Assembly: GCA_015258095.1 (NCBI GenBank)
Contig: JABZIV010000004.1
Coordinates: 9,235 to 73,234, forward strand
From: Lachnospiraceae bacterium
Lineage (GTDB): Bacteria > Bacillota > Clostridia > Lachnospirales > Lachnospiraceae
Length of the DNA stretch: 64,000 nucleotides
Reading direction: 5' to 3'
In this document: positions 33,254 to 42,105 of the stretch, in pieces
Layout: the number at the start of each line of letters is the position of its first letter
Position numbering within the stretch: position 1 is the first letter of the stretch
Program-made: the position numbers and the translations under genes
Notes under the pieces: model-generated
What the model was told of the DNA's origin: nothing
Database searches by the model: none
Seen by the model: the letters and a program-made list of their open reading frames with translations, nothing else

Positions 33254-33561
33254 AGATCGTAAAGACGACCCGAAAAGGGTAAGCCCTGACTCCGGCGCAA
33301 GCACTGGCAGACGGACAGGTTATTTACCATTTACGAGACATCCAGTTCGGAGGGTGTATCATGAACAAAGTGTTGAAGGGATTATCATGGGAAAGATGAA
33401 AAAAACATGAAAACGGTTGATGAAATACATAATAAATTGTATCCTCAATCAAGCAACGAGGCTGAAGTTTTGTGTTCCGATGCGAATGACAATAAATTGG
33501 GAGCCCATCCTAAAGGATGGAAATCTCTTGATAGAGAAATACGAAAACGAAAGAGGGGGCA
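33254..33561 (+). other. Gene debris between the palindrome and the sortase gene
   Basis: Short open pieces without starts or ribosome sites, for example ALADGQVIYHLRDIQFGG (around 33300-33360) and an AT-rich frame beginning MKTVDEIHNKLYPQ at 33407. None can be assigned. Near 33512-33527 CCATCC/GGATGG forms a small hairpin. The stretch reads as remains of several past insertions. Confidence 0.45.
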
Positions 33562-34470
33562 ATGGAAGAGAGAGAACGAGAGAAAAACACGGAGGAGAAA
33601 GCGGACGAGAAAACGGTAGAGAGTAGAAAAAAGAAGGCAGGAGGAATTCTTCATTTTCTGATTCCCACCTTCCTTTTTATCTCCATGCTGGTCTTTGGCG
33701 GCTTATTCCTTCGAGACTTTTTGGAATATAAGGCTGCCGATGACGAGTATGCCCAGCTGGATAAGCATATTGTGGTTGTGCAGGAAACGAAGAAAGAGAC
33801 AGAAGAGAAGAAAGAAGAGAGCGTTGCGGAAAGTGGCAGCGCAGAAGAGACGGAAGCTCCGGAGCCGGTGGATATTGCGCACCCGACTTTCCATATTGAT
33901 TATGATGCATTGAAGAAGATTAACGGAGATTTCACAGCCGTCATCTACGTTCCTGCCATCCATATCAGTTATCCGGTGGTAAACAGTAAAGACAACGACG
34001 ATTATTTGCATAAGACCTTTGAAGGAAAAGCGAATTTCGCCGGTTCCATTTTTCTGGATGCGAATGCGAAGGGATCTTACGATCATAAAAATACTTTTGT
34101 CTTCGGACACAATATGAAGAACGGTTCCATGTTCGGGAAACTCAAGAATTTTCTTCGGGATGACAGTCTTGCCAATACGAATCCGTACATCTTCTTATGT
34201 AAATCGGATGGGATCTATCGGTATCGGATCTTTTCCTACTACCTGACGGATACCTCGAGTCCTATCTACAATGATTTTGAAGGAGATGCGGGGTATGACA
34301 GTTATGTTAAGCTGATTACCCGGATGTCTTCCTATCGGAATTATCCTAAGGACGCAGTGAATTTTGCCAATCGACCGAATCTGCTCACACTGTCGACCTG
34401 TTCGGGTCCTGCCGGAGGGCAGCAGCGCTTCATCGTACAGGGAGCACTGGAAGAAGTGTATGCTTCATAG
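33562..34470 (+). CDS. srtB: Class B sortase
   Basis: 302 residues with GAGGGGG upstream of the ATG. Highly charged N-terminus, one membrane anchor (ILHFLIPTFLFISMLVFGGL), an acidic linker, then the sortase domain (about 120-300) with catalytic histidine in FVFGHNMKNGSMFG, cysteine in LLTLSTCSGP and arginine in QQRFIVQG. SrtB enzymes join surface proteins or pilins to the wall. No sortase-signal substrate is encoded next to it, so the substrate is elsewhere. Confidence 0.92.
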   Translation: MEEREREKNTEEKADEKTVESRKKKAGGILHFLIPTFLFISMLVFGGLFLRDFLEYKAADDEYAQLDKHIVVVQETKKETEEKKEESVAESGSAEETEAPEPVDIAHPTFHIDYDALKKINGDFTAVIYVPAIHISYPVVNSKDNDDYLHKTFEGKANFAGSIFLDANAKGSYDHKNTFVFGHNMKNGSMFGKLKNFLRDDSLANTNPYIFLCKSDGIYRYRIFSYYLTDTSSPIYNDFEGDAGYDSYVKLITRMSSYRNYPKDAVNFANRPNLLTLSTCSGPAGGQQRFIVQGALEEVYAS

Positions 34471-34483
34471 TAGAAGACTTTGC

Positions 34484-34531
34484 AATATGCCTTGCTATAG
34501 TTTAAAACTATAGCAAGGCATATTATTTTTT
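34484..34531. terminator. Perfect 20-bp stem terminator after srtB
   Basis: AATATGCCTTGCTATAGTTT is followed one base later by its exact reverse complement, then ATTTTTT. The stem is unusually long and AT-rich at the loop side, and could also function for the reverse strand. Confidence 0.85.
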
Positions 34532-34534
34532 GAT

Positions 34535-34563
34535 TAGACAAAAAGAAGAGGGAAAACTATAAT
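34535..34563 (+). promoter_or_regulatory. Promoter of the metNIQ operon
   Basis: TAGACA (34535-34540), 17 bases and TATAAT (34558-34563), 53 bases before metN. The short leader leaves no room for a SAM riboswitch or T-box. Confidence 0.75.
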
Positions 34564-34615
34564 TGCAATCTGTTCACGAAACAAAACTTTTTTAGAACAA
34601 CCGGAGGAATAAACA

Positions 34616-35812
34616 ATGGGAATCATTGTCTTAAAGAATATTGTGAAAACCTTTCCTTCGGGGAAGGAAGGCGAAGGCGTACACGCCGTAAGAAATGTGA
34701 GTGTCGACATCGAGGAAGGCGACATCTTCGGTATCATCGGGTATTCCGGGGCCGGAAAATCCACCCTGGTGCGCTGTATCAATCTCCTGGAGAGACCGAC
34801 CGGTGGAGAAGTTTTCATTCATGGACAGAATATCACGAATTTTTCAGAGAAAGAGCTTCGGGCGGTTCGTCGGAAAATGGGGATGATTTTCCAACATTTT
34901 AATCTCTTAAACTCGGCTACTGTTTTTGAAAATGTAGCGGCACCTCTGAAAAATCATGTAGAGCCGACTGATGAAGAAGTGCGGGAAAGAGCCGGAGAGA
35001 CAGTAAAAGACTTCGATTCCCTGCCGGAAGATGAGAAGAAGAAAAAAGAAGCGGAGCTTCGGAAGAAGACGAAGTATTTAACGGCGAAAGAAATCCGGAA
35101 GAGAGTGGAAGAAATGCTGGAACTTACGGGGCTTTCGGAGAAAGGAAACGCATATCCTTCTCAGCTTTCCGGAGGACAGAAACAAAGAGTGGCCATTGCG
35201 AGAGCCCTTGTCGGCAAGCCGACGATTCTTCTCTGCGATGAAGCGACTTCCGCACTCGACCCGAACACGACGACACAGATTATCGACCTGCTTCGTTCCT
35301 TACAGAAGAAGCTGAAACTTACCGTGGTGATGATTACCCATCAGATGGAAGTGGTGAAGAGTATCTGTAACAAAGTGGCGGTGATGGAGGAAGGGGAGAT
35401 TGTAGAGGAAGGAAGTCTCGTCGAAGTCTTCTCGGACCCGCACTCCAGTATCACGAAGGAGTTCCGGGAGAAGACCCTTTACAGAAAAGAAGCGGTAAAG
35501 CTTGCAGAGAAGAATCAGAGAAACCTCTATGAGCTCACCTTTATCGGGGAGAAGGCAAATGATCCGGCTATTATGGATCTCGTTCGAAAGTTTCCGGTGG
35601 AGGTATCCATCCTTTTCGGAAATATCGAAATCCTTTCCGGAACTCCCTTCGGAACTCTTACGGTGGATATTAAAGGAGAAGAGCAGGATATCGAAGAAGC
35701 ACTCCGCTATCTGAGAGAAAGAGATATCCGTGTAGAGGCACTCGGTGCCGTAGGGAAAGAGGTCGCGTCGGAAGGAGAAGGAAAGGAGGACGGAAATGGA
35801 GTGGTTGAATAG
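34616..35812 (+). CDS. metN: Methionine ABC importer ATPase MetN, with an inserted charged helix region
   Basis: 398 residues with GGAGGAA upstream. Walker A GYSGAGKST (42-50), Q-loop FQHFNLL, signature LSGGQKQRVAIARAL (184 onward), Walker B ILLCDEATSALDP, and a C-terminal ACT-like NIL domain (about 305-385) that senses methionine. Between the Q-loop and signature, residues about 115-155 (VEPTDEEVRERAGETVKDFD and on to KKTKYLTAKE) form a charged insertion of about 38 residues absent from ordinary MetN. Overlaps metI by 17 bases. Confidence 0.93.
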   Translation: MGIIVLKNIVKTFPSGKEGEGVHAVRNVSVDIEEGDIFGIIGYSGAGKSTLVRCINLLERPTGGEVFIHGQNITNFSEKELRAVRRKMGMIFQHFNLLNSATVFENVAAPLKNHVEPTDEEVRERAGETVKDFDSLPEDEKKKKEAELRKKTKYLTAKEIRKRVEEMLELTGLSEKGNAYPSQLSGGQKQRVAIARALVGKPTILLCDEATSALDPNTTTQIIDLLRSLQKKLKLTVVMITHQMEVVKSICNKVAVMEEGEIVEEGSLVEVFSDPHSSITKEFREKTLYRKEAVKLAEKNQRNLYELTFIGEKANDPAIMDLVRKFPVEVSILFGNIEILSGTPFGTLTVDIKGEEQDIEEALRYLRERDIRVEALGAVGKEVASEGEGKEDGNGVVE

Positions 35813-36476
35813 TTTATTTCCCAATGTGGTGAAGCTTGGACCTTACATTCTGAAATCCCTGAATGAGACGCTGATTATGGTCAGCATATCGGGCGTCTTT
35901 GCAGCGGTTCTCGGCGTTCCTCTCGGGGTTGTCCTTGCCGTAACGAAGAAAGGGCAGATTCTTTCCAACCCGACGCTTTATTCCATTCTGTCGAAGATTG
36001 TGAATACGGTGCGTTCCATCCCCTTTGTCATTCTTATTGCATCGATTCCCTGGCTGGTTCGGGCAATTGTAGGGACGACCATCGGGTTGAAAGGAGCCAT
36101 TGTTCCTCTGATTATAGCCTGTATTCCTTTTATGGCGAAGCAGACGGAACTTGCCCTTCAGAGCATTGACCAGGGCGTGATAGAGGCGTATCGCGCAATG
36201 GGATTTTCGGAAATCGCAATCATTTTCAAAGTCATGTTGAAAGAAGGCTTTTCCGCCATTATTCAGGCGGTGACCATCATGCTGGTCGGTCTCATCAGCT
36301 ACTCTGCGGTAGCCGGTTCCGTCGGCGGCGGCGGGCTTGGAGATTTTGCGATTCGCTACGGCTACGGACAGAACAAGACGGATGTGATGGTGCTGACCAT
36401 TATCATCATGCTCGTCATGGTCTTCTTTGTACAGTGGGTTGGCGATAGTTTAAGTAAGAAGGTTAGTCATCAGTAG
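35796..36476 (+). CDS. metI: Methionine ABC importer permease MetI
   Basis: 226 residues with AAGGAGG upstream, inside the end of metN. Five membrane helices and the EAA loop (QGVIEAYRAMGFSEIAIIFK). Ends GGGGLGDFAIRYGYGQNKTD, typical of MetI. Partner of MetN and MetQ in D/L-methionine uptake. Confidence 0.95.
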   Translation: MEWLNSLFPNVVKLGPYILKSLNETLIMVSISGVFAAVLGVPLGVVLAVTKKGQILSNPTLYSILSKIVNTVRSIPFVILIASIPWLVRAIVGTTIGLKGAIVPLIIACIPFMAKQTELALQSIDQGVIEAYRAMGFSEIAIIFKVMLKEGFSAIIQAVTIMLVGLISYSAVAGSVGGGGLGDFAIRYGYGQNKTDVMVLTIIIMLVMVFFVQWVGDSLSKKVSHQ

Positions 36477-36551
36477 AGAAGTTTCATCTACAGCCTGACG
36501 CAGTGGATGAGATTCTTATATAAAGTTTATAAGGTAGAGGAGAAGAGTATT

Positions 36552-37472
36552 ATGAAGAAGAAAATTTTGGCACTGGGTCTTGCGGCAGTATTTGCAGCGA
36601 TTTCCCTTTCCGCATGCGGCGGCAGTAAGACTGCTACAACAAAGGCAAGCGAGGCTGGTTCGGAGAAGAGCACGGAAAAAGGAAGTGAGAAGGCTTCCGA
36701 GTCCGCAAAGGAGACCGAAAAGGCAGATAGCGGAAAAGAACGAGTTTATAAGGTCGGCGTGAACGGTTCCGATCATGAAGAGTGGGAGAAGGTCAATGAG
36801 CTTCTGAAGAAGGATAACATTAAGGTGGATCTCGTAGAGTTCAGCGATTATGTAAAGCCGAACGAAGCTCTGGAGGATGGTGAAATCGACCTGAATGCAT
36901 TCCAGACGGAGATTTATTTCAACAACTTTAACAAGGAGAGAGGATACACGGATTTGGGCATTCTTGCCTATACGCAGGTTGCCCCGATGGGAATCTACTC
37001 TTCCAAGTACAAGAAGCTCGATGAAGCAACAGGACATCTTACCATTGCGATTCCGAACGATGTAACCAATGGGGGAAGAGCTTTGCGTTTCCTTGAGAAG
37101 AACGGATTCCTTACCTTAAAGAAGGATGCCGGTCTTACACCGACTGTTATGGATGTGGAGAAGTACAACAAAGATGTAGAGCTTGTGGAAATGGTAGCAA
37201 CGCAGATTCCGAAGTCTCTTCCGGACCTTTCCTTCGCCTGCATCAACAACGGTGTAGCAAAGGATGCGGGACTGACCTTAAAGAACGATGCCATTGTTTA
37301 TGAGGACTATAAAGATCCGGATATGAAGAACTACTGGAATATCATTGCCTGCAAGAAGGATAAGATTGAATCCGATGACTTCCAGAAGATTAAGAAAGCC
37401 TATAACTCCGATGAGGTGAAGAAGGTTATTGAAGAGCATTATGACGGACAGTCGATTCCGGTTTGGGATTAA
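36552..37472 (+). CDS. metQ: Methionine-binding lipoprotein MetQ
   Basis: 306 residues from the ATG. Lipoprotein signal with lipobox LSAC (ALGLAAVFAAISLSACGG), an acidic/serine linker, then the NlpA fold: KVGVNGSDHEEWEKVNELLK, FQTEIYFNNFNKERGY, IAIPNDVTNGGRALRFLEKN and DLSFACINNGVAKDAGL. Captures methionine outside the membrane for MetNI. Confidence 0.95.
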   Translation: MKKKILALGLAAVFAAISLSACGGSKTATTKASEAGSEKSTEKGSEKASESAKETEKADSGKERVYKVGVNGSDHEEWEKVNELLKKDNIKVDLVEFSDYVKPNEALEDGEIDLNAFQTEIYFNNFNKERGYTDLGILAYTQVAPMGIYSSKYKKLDEATGHLTIAIPNDVTNGGRALRFLEKNGFLTLKKDAGLTPTVMDVEKYNKDVELVEMVATQIPKSLPDLSFACINNGVAKDAGLTLKNDAIVYEDYKDPDMKNYWNIIACKKDKIESDDFQKIKKAYNSDEVKKVIEEHYDGQSIPVWD

Positions 37473-37483
37473 GACGGAGAAAG

Positions 37484-37516
37484 AGGAGGCGGGGCTTAGC
37501 GTTCGCCTCCTTTTTT
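37484..37516 (+). terminator. Terminator of the metNIQ operon
   Basis: GGAGGCG pairs with CGCCTCC across a 12-base loop and is followed by six T, 12 bases after the metQ stop. Confidence 0.85.
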
Positions 37517-37532
37517 GTTCAAAGAGAGTGTA

Positions 37533-37566
37533 GAGGATCCTGCACGAAGCGTGCGACGTCTTGTTT
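37533..37566. repeat. Dispersed hairpin repeat, copy 2
   Basis: TGCACGAAGCGTGCGACGTC and following TTGTTTAG resemble the element at 29095-29131; GCACG/CGTGC form the stem around AAG. Like copy 1 it lies just downstream of a GGAGGC-type terminator. Confidence 0.4.
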
Positions 37567-37607
37567 AGCGCGGGGGATTTCCCGCCGGGCAGAAAGTAGG
37601 AGAAAAG

Positions 37608-38840
37608 ATGGGAGAAAATAGAGTGGAAAATGGCGAATTTTCAAAAGAAGAAGAGAAAATCCTCGGGAAGGTAGAAAAAGAGGGAAAACGCTTTCAGGAT
37701 TTGGCGCTCGCTATTCATGCGAAGCCGGAAGTGAGCAATTATGAATTCTTTGCATCGGAAGAGCTTTCCAAGACGCTTGCGTCTTACGGCTTTACGATTG
37801 AGATGCCGGCAGCGGGACACAGAACCGGTTTTGTTGCCTCCTATAAGAGTAAAAAGAAAGGACCGGTTGCCGTTTTTCTTGCGGAGTTTGATGCGCTGGA
37901 AGGACTCGGACACGGTTGCGGACACAATCTCTTCGGGACAACTTCTTCTCTTGCGGCAGTCGCTCTGAAAGAAGTGATTGAGGAAGTCGGCGGAGAAATC
38001 CGCGTTTATGGAACACCGGGAGAGGAAGGAGGAGAAGAGGGTTCTGCGAAAGGCTCCTTTGTACGAGAGGGATACTTCAAAGATGTGGACTTTGCCCTTT
38101 GTGCCCATCCCGGTTCCGAGCACAAGAGAACCGGAAGAAATCTGGGCTGTGTGCCGGTGGATATTGAGTTCTGGGGAAGATCCGCCCATGCGGCGGGAAA
38201 ACCGGAGGATGGTATCAATGCATTGGATGCCCTGATCCAAACCTACAATTCTATTAACGCGCTTCGACAGCATCTCACGGATGACACTAGGATTCACGGG
38301 GTGATTCTTTCGGGCGGGACAGCGCCGAATGTGGTACCGGACTATGCCCATGCGAAGTTCTATTTAAGAACCAGTGCCAAGCCGACACTGGAAGCCTTGT
38401 ATCAGAAGGTGGAGAAGGTGGTGGAAGGTTCCGCCCTTGCGATGGGCGCAAAAGGCAAGATGCACGCCTATCAGAACTGGGTGGAAAATATGGTGCCGAC
38501 GCCGTCTTTCGATGATTTGTATGAAAAAGAATTGAATCGCTTCGGAGAGCATTTTGCTCCCTGCGATTGGAAAGAATTGCAGATGGGTTCATCCGATGTC
38601 GGAAACGTCTCTCAGGTGGTACCGACGATTCAGCCGAGCATTACCATCAGTGAAAAGAAAATACCCGGTCATAGCATCGAATTTGTAAAAGCCGCTTGCT
38701 CTTCTCTGGGTCTTTCTTCTATACTATTGGGAGCAAAAGTGCTGGCGCTTACCGCACTGGATCTTTTGGAGCATCCGGATACGTTACAGAAGATTCAGAA
38801 AGAGCACAAGGAGCAGGTGGAGCATCAGTTAGACTTTTGA
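37608..38840 (+). CDS. M20 family metallo-amidohydrolase
   Basis: 410 residues with TAGGAGA upstream. M20D-type pattern with metal ligands in GHGCGHNLFG, TPGEEGGEEG, CAHPG and the C-terminal SSDVGNVS; the lid/dimerisation domain starts at VDIEFWGRSAHAAGKPEDGI. Resembles p-aminobenzoyl-glutamate or N-acyl amino acid hydrolases. It lies after metQ and its terminator; M20 enzymes often accompany methionine importers, hinting at hydrolysis of an N-acyl methionine or similar compound, which is inference. Confidence 0.85.
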   Translation: MGENRVENGEFSKEEEKILGKVEKEGKRFQDLALAIHAKPEVSNYEFFASEELSKTLASYGFTIEMPAAGHRTGFVASYKSKKKGPVAVFLAEFDALEGLGHGCGHNLFGTTSSLAAVALKEVIEEVGGEIRVYGTPGEEGGEEGSAKGSFVREGYFKDVDFALCAHPGSEHKRTGRNLGCVPVDIEFWGRSAHAAGKPEDGINALDALIQTYNSINALRQHLTDDTRIHGVILSGGTAPNVVPDYAHAKFYLRTSAKPTLEALYQKVEKVVEGSALAMGAKGKMHAYQNWVENMVPTPSFDDLYEKELNRFGEHFAPCDWKELQMGSSDVGNVSQVVPTIQPSITISEKKIPGHSIEFVKAACSSLGLSSILLGAKVLALTALDLLEHPDTLQKIQKEHKEQVEHQLDF

Positions 38841-38866
38841 TGCAGGAGGAAAAAAGGAGGCGGAAG

Positions 38867-39217
38867 ATGACGAAAGAAGCTGTAAAGCAGGAAGTAGAGA
38901 AACTCTTGAAGGCGGAGAGTCTCTGTCCGGAAGGACAGGAGGCGGTAAAAGCATACTTAAAGGCGTTTGGAACCGCTGAAGAGAAGAGCAAGGCGGAAGC
39001 TTTGGTGAAGGAACTCAAAGAGGATATCTGCGGAATTGATGATTTAATCCATTTAGCCGGTACCGACCTTGGGAAGCAAATCTTCGGAGAAGAAGGGGCG
39101 AAGAAAACCTTAAAGGCGGCAAAGGAAGCGAAGGAAAAGGGAGAGGATACCTGTCTTTGTGCCGCTTGCCAGGGAGCAAAAGTGATTTTGGAAAATGAGA
39201 AAGCACTCCTTTCTTAA
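38867..39217 (+). CDS. Small conserved cytoplasmic protein with a C-terminal Cys cluster
   Basis: 116 residues from the ATG with AAGGAGG upstream, 26 bases after the amidohydrolase, so probably cotranscribed. Largely helical and charged (TKEAVKQEVEKLLKAESLCP, GIDDLIHLAGTDLGKQIFGE), ending in DTCLCAACQGAKVI whose C-x-C-x2-C could bind metal. Similar proteins occur in clostridia; I know no demonstrated function. Confidence 0.7.
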   Translation: MTKEAVKQEVEKLLKAESLCPEGQEAVKAYLKAFGTAEEKSKAEALVKELKEDICGIDDLIHLAGTDLGKQIFGEEGAKKTLKAAKEAKEKGEDTCLCAACQGAKVILENEKALLS

Positions 39218-39223
39218 AGGAAT

Positions 39224-39269
39224 TGCCGTATACGCTGTCTAAGGGAGCTGCCGTATACGCTGTCTAAGG
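39224..39269 (+). repeat. 25-base direct repeat before a terminator
   Basis: TGCCGTATACGCTGTCTAAG occurs at 39224 and again at 39249, in the 361-base gap before nrdA. Each contains the palindrome GTATAC. Confidence 0.7.
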
Positions 39270-39312
39270 AAATCGTCTGATACAGGGTTTCATATAAAGT
39301 CCGATATTCTTT

Positions 39313-39343
39313 CCCGGGAAGGGAAGGATGCCGGGCTTTTTTT
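39313..39343 (+). terminator. Probable terminator before nrdA
   Basis: CCCGG pairs with CCGGG across a 13-base loop and is followed by C and seven T. Confidence 0.6.
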
Positions 39344-39435
39344 ACGGCGTTTTATGCACCGGCTGTCCGATATACTTCCTTTGAAAACAAACGGAAGGAG
39401 AAGGAGGGAGCGGTAACGGGGCTATGAAAAAGTAC

Positions 39436-39464
39436 TTGAGAAAAATAGGAATTCCTGCTATATT
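39436..39464 (+). promoter_or_regulatory. Promoter of nrdA
   Basis: TTGAGA (39436-39441), 17 bases and TATATT (39459-39464) with an upstream TGC that makes an extended -10. The -10 overlaps CTATATTGTG, reminiscent of part of an NrdR box, but the full 16-base box and its partner are not visible. The leader is about 110 bases. Confidence 0.65.
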
Positions 39465-39578
39465 GTGCTGGCAGCTAAGAAGAGACACAAGATTTTGTAT
39501 TTTCTTCTTCCTTTTTACTGGATAGCGGAGAAATACAAAGGATGAAAAAACACGTAAGCAGAAAAGAAATGAGAGAGC

Positions 39579-42092
39579 ATGAAAACGATTATTAAGCGAG
39601 GACTCGGAGAAGAAGAGTACAAGGGGGAAAAGATTTGTCGGGCGATGGAAAAGGCCTTTCAGTCGGAAGGAATCAATGTGGAGGAGGAGAAACTCCATTT
39701 TCTTCTAAAGAAAGTAGAGGCTGCCCTGGACGATAAATTTCGTGTATCCGTGGAAGAGATACAGAATGCCGTAGAAGAAGCCCTGATGCAGAATGGAGAC
39801 TATAAGGTGGCAAGAGCCTACATTCTGTATCGGGAAAAGCGCACTTTGCTTCGTCATCTTCGGCAGCGTATTCGGGAGGAAATCGGTGAAGAGGGCATTG
39901 ACGAGGTGCTCAGGAAGGTGCAGAAGGATTTTCCGGACTACGACCTCTCCCGCCTTTCGGCAAAGTACCTTTCTCTCAGTAAGGGAGAACAGGAGATTCC
40001 GAAGCGGCTTTCCCTTCTCACAAGAGCCGCGGCGGAGCTTACTACACAGGAAGAGCCGGACTGGGAGAGAATCGCTGGCCGTCTTCTTTCTTATACTTTT
40101 CATAAAGAACTGAAAAGAACCGAAGAGAGTCGGGCGCTGAACGGATTCTATGAGAAACTTTCCTATCTCACGGAGCAGGGACTTTATGGAGCGTATATTC
40201 TGGAAGCGTATTCGAGGGAAGAGGTAGAAGAAGTTGCGCAGTTTATGGACGTAAGCAGAAACGACCTCTTCACCTATTCCGGTTTGGACCTTCTTCTTTC
40301 CCGCTATATCATTCGGGACAGGCAGCATATCGCGCTCGAGTCCCCGCAGGAGATGTATCTCGGCATTGCCATGCATCTTGCCATGAAGGAAGAGAAGAAA
40401 AACCGTGCGTTTTATGTGAAAGAGTTTTATGACATGATGAGTCTCCATCAGGTGACGATGGCGACACCGACCCAGTCCAATGCCAGGAAGCCTTACCATC
40501 AGCTCAGTTCCTGCTTTATTGACACGGTGGCGGACTCTTTGGATGGAATCTATCAGAGTATTTCCCGCTTTGCCGATGTTTCGAAATATGGCGGAGGCAT
40601 GGGCATGTACTTCGGAAAAGTGCGTTCCCGCGGCGGAAAGATTCGCGGTTTCGAAGGAGCGAGTGGAGGGGTGATCCGTTGGATCCGTGTGGTAAATGAT
40701 ACTGCCGTTGCGGTAGACCAGCTCGGTATGCGCCAGGGAGCCGTTGCGGTGTATCTTGATGCCTGGCATAAGGATCTGCCGGAGTTTCTCCAGCTCAGAA
40801 CCAACAACGGAGACGACCGGATGAAGGCGCATGATGTCTTCCCGGCGGTTTGTTATCCGGATCTGTTCTGGAAGAAGGTGAAAGAAGATCTGAACCAAAA
40901 CTGGTATTTGATGGACCCCCATGACATTTTCCTCGTCAAAGGCTACTGTCTGGAAGACTCTTACGGGGAGGAATGGGAAAAGCGCTATGAGGATTGCGTG
41001 CGGGATAACCGAATCAGCAAGCGTGTCTATGTGCTGAAGGATCTTGTACGACTGATTTTGAAATCCGCGGTAGAGACGGGGACTCCTTTCGCTTTCTATC
41101 GGGATACTGTGAACCGCATGAATCCGAACAAACATAAGGGCATCATTTACTGCTCGAATCTTTGCACGGAAATTGCCCAGAATATGAAGGAAGCGGAGAT
41201 TCTGGAGCGGAAGGTGGTGACGGAAGACGGCGATGAAGTCATCGTCAGCACGGTGAAACCGGGAGATTTCGTGGTTTGTAATCTGGCGTCACTCTGCCTT
41301 GGCAATATGGATGTGGAAAATAAAGAAGAATTGCAGAGAATCACGAAGACGGTTGTTCGGGCGCTCGACAATGTGATTGACCTGAACTTCTATCCGGTGA
41401 AAGAAGCGGAGCTGACGAACAAGAAGTATCGTGCGGTGGGCCTCGGTGTTTCGGGCTATCACCACATGCTTGCCAAGCACCACATCGCGTGGGAATCGGA
41501 AGAGCACCTTCGCTTTGTGGATACCGTTTTTGAAAATATTAACTTCGCGGCGATTAAGGCGAGTGCAGAGCTTGCCAAGGAGCGCGGAAGCTACCGGGAA
41601 TTTGCCGGTTCGGAGTGGGAATCCGGGGAGTATTTTCGTAGAAGAAACTATACTTCTCCGGAATGGAAGGCCCTGGAAAAGGAAGTGCACGAAGGAATCC
41701 GGAATGCCTGGATTCTGGCAACAGCCCCAACCAGCTCGACTTCGATTCTCATCGGCACAACGGCGGGACTGGATCCCATCATGAATCGTTTCTTCCTGGA
41801 AGAAAAGAAGGGCGCTATCCTTCCGAGAGTTGCCCCGGAACTTTCGATGGAAACGTACTGGTACTATAAGTCTGCGCATCAGATAGACCAGACTTGGTCC
41901 GTTCGCGCTGCGGGACTCAGGCAGAGACACATTGACCAGGCGCAGAGTGTAAACCTCTGGATTACCAATGAATATAAGATGAGTGAACTGTTGAATCTCT
42001 ATACTTTGGCTTGGGAGTCCGGTGTGAAGACGATTTACTATGTAAGGTCGAAGGCGCTGGATCCGGAGGAATGTGAGTCCTGCTCCGCATAA
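39579..42092 (+). CDS. nrdA: Class I ribonucleotide reductase, alpha subunit
   Basis: 837 residues. N-terminal ATP-cone (KTIIKRGLGEEEYKGEKICR to about 95) senses ATP/dATP. The catalytic barrel has PTQSNARKPYHQLSSCFIDT, the NLCTE motif in YCSNLCTEIAQN, VVCNLASLCLGN, ATAPTSSTSILIGTTAGLDP and the C-terminal redox pair ECESCSA. It reduces ribonucleoside diphosphates with the radical supplied by NrdB. The beta gene lies 384 bases downstream instead of adjacent, with a large inverted repeat between. Confidence 0.95.
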   Translation: MKTIIKRGLGEEEYKGEKICRAMEKAFQSEGINVEEEKLHFLLKKVEAALDDKFRVSVEEIQNAVEEALMQNGDYKVARAYILYREKRTLLRHLRQRIREEIGEEGIDEVLRKVQKDFPDYDLSRLSAKYLSLSKGEQEIPKRLSLLTRAAAELTTQEEPDWERIAGRLLSYTFHKELKRTEESRALNGFYEKLSYLTEQGLYGAYILEAYSREEVEEVAQFMDVSRNDLFTYSGLDLLLSRYIIRDRQHIALESPQEMYLGIAMHLAMKEEKKNRAFYVKEFYDMMSLHQVTMATPTQSNARKPYHQLSSCFIDTVADSLDGIYQSISRFADVSKYGGGMGMYFGKVRSRGGKIRGFEGASGGVIRWIRVVNDTAVAVDQLGMRQGAVAVYLDAWHKDLPEFLQLRTNNGDDRMKAHDVFPAVCYPDLFWKKVKEDLNQNWYLMDPHDIFLVKGYCLEDSYGEEWEKRYEDCVRDNRISKRVYVLKDLVRLILKSAVETGTPFAFYRDTVNRMNPNKHKGIIYCSNLCTEIAQNMKEAEILERKVVTEDGDEVIVSTVKPGDFVVCNLASLCLGNMDVENKEELQRITKTVVRALDNVIDLNFYPVKEAELTNKKYRAVGLGVSGYHHMLAKHHIAWESEEHLRFVDTVFENINFAAIKASAELAKERGSYREFAGSEWESGEYFRRRNYTSPEWKALEKEVHEGIRNAWILATAPTSSTSILIGTTAGLDPIMNRFFLEEKKGAILPRVAPELSMETYWYYKSAHQIDQTWSVRAAGLRQRHIDQAQSVNLWITNEYKMSELLNLYTLAWESGVKTIYYVRSKALDPEECESCSA

Positions 42093-42105
42093 GGGAGCGT
42101 GAGTT

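Noticed and set aside
32603..33304. 233-codon antisense frame over the ketopantoate-reductase-like gene
   Set aside because: GC-rich coding DNA keeps antisense frames open; no ribosome site or homology, and it crosses the gene debris.
33407..33619. 70-codon frame MKTVDEIHNKLYPQ before srtB
   Set aside because: No ribosome site, and its second half is an out-of-frame reading of the srtB start; described as debris.
34531..34615. SAM riboswitch or T-box before metN
   Set aside because: Only about 50 bases separate the promoter from the start codon, too short for either element.
39440..39480. NrdR box before nrdA
   Set aside because: CTATATTGTG resembles half of the box but the full 16-base palindrome and the usual second box are missing.
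39705..41135. 476-codon open frame antisense to nrdA
   Set aside because: It lies wholly inside the well-supported nrdA gene, has no recognisable domain, and its openness follows from nrdA codon usage.
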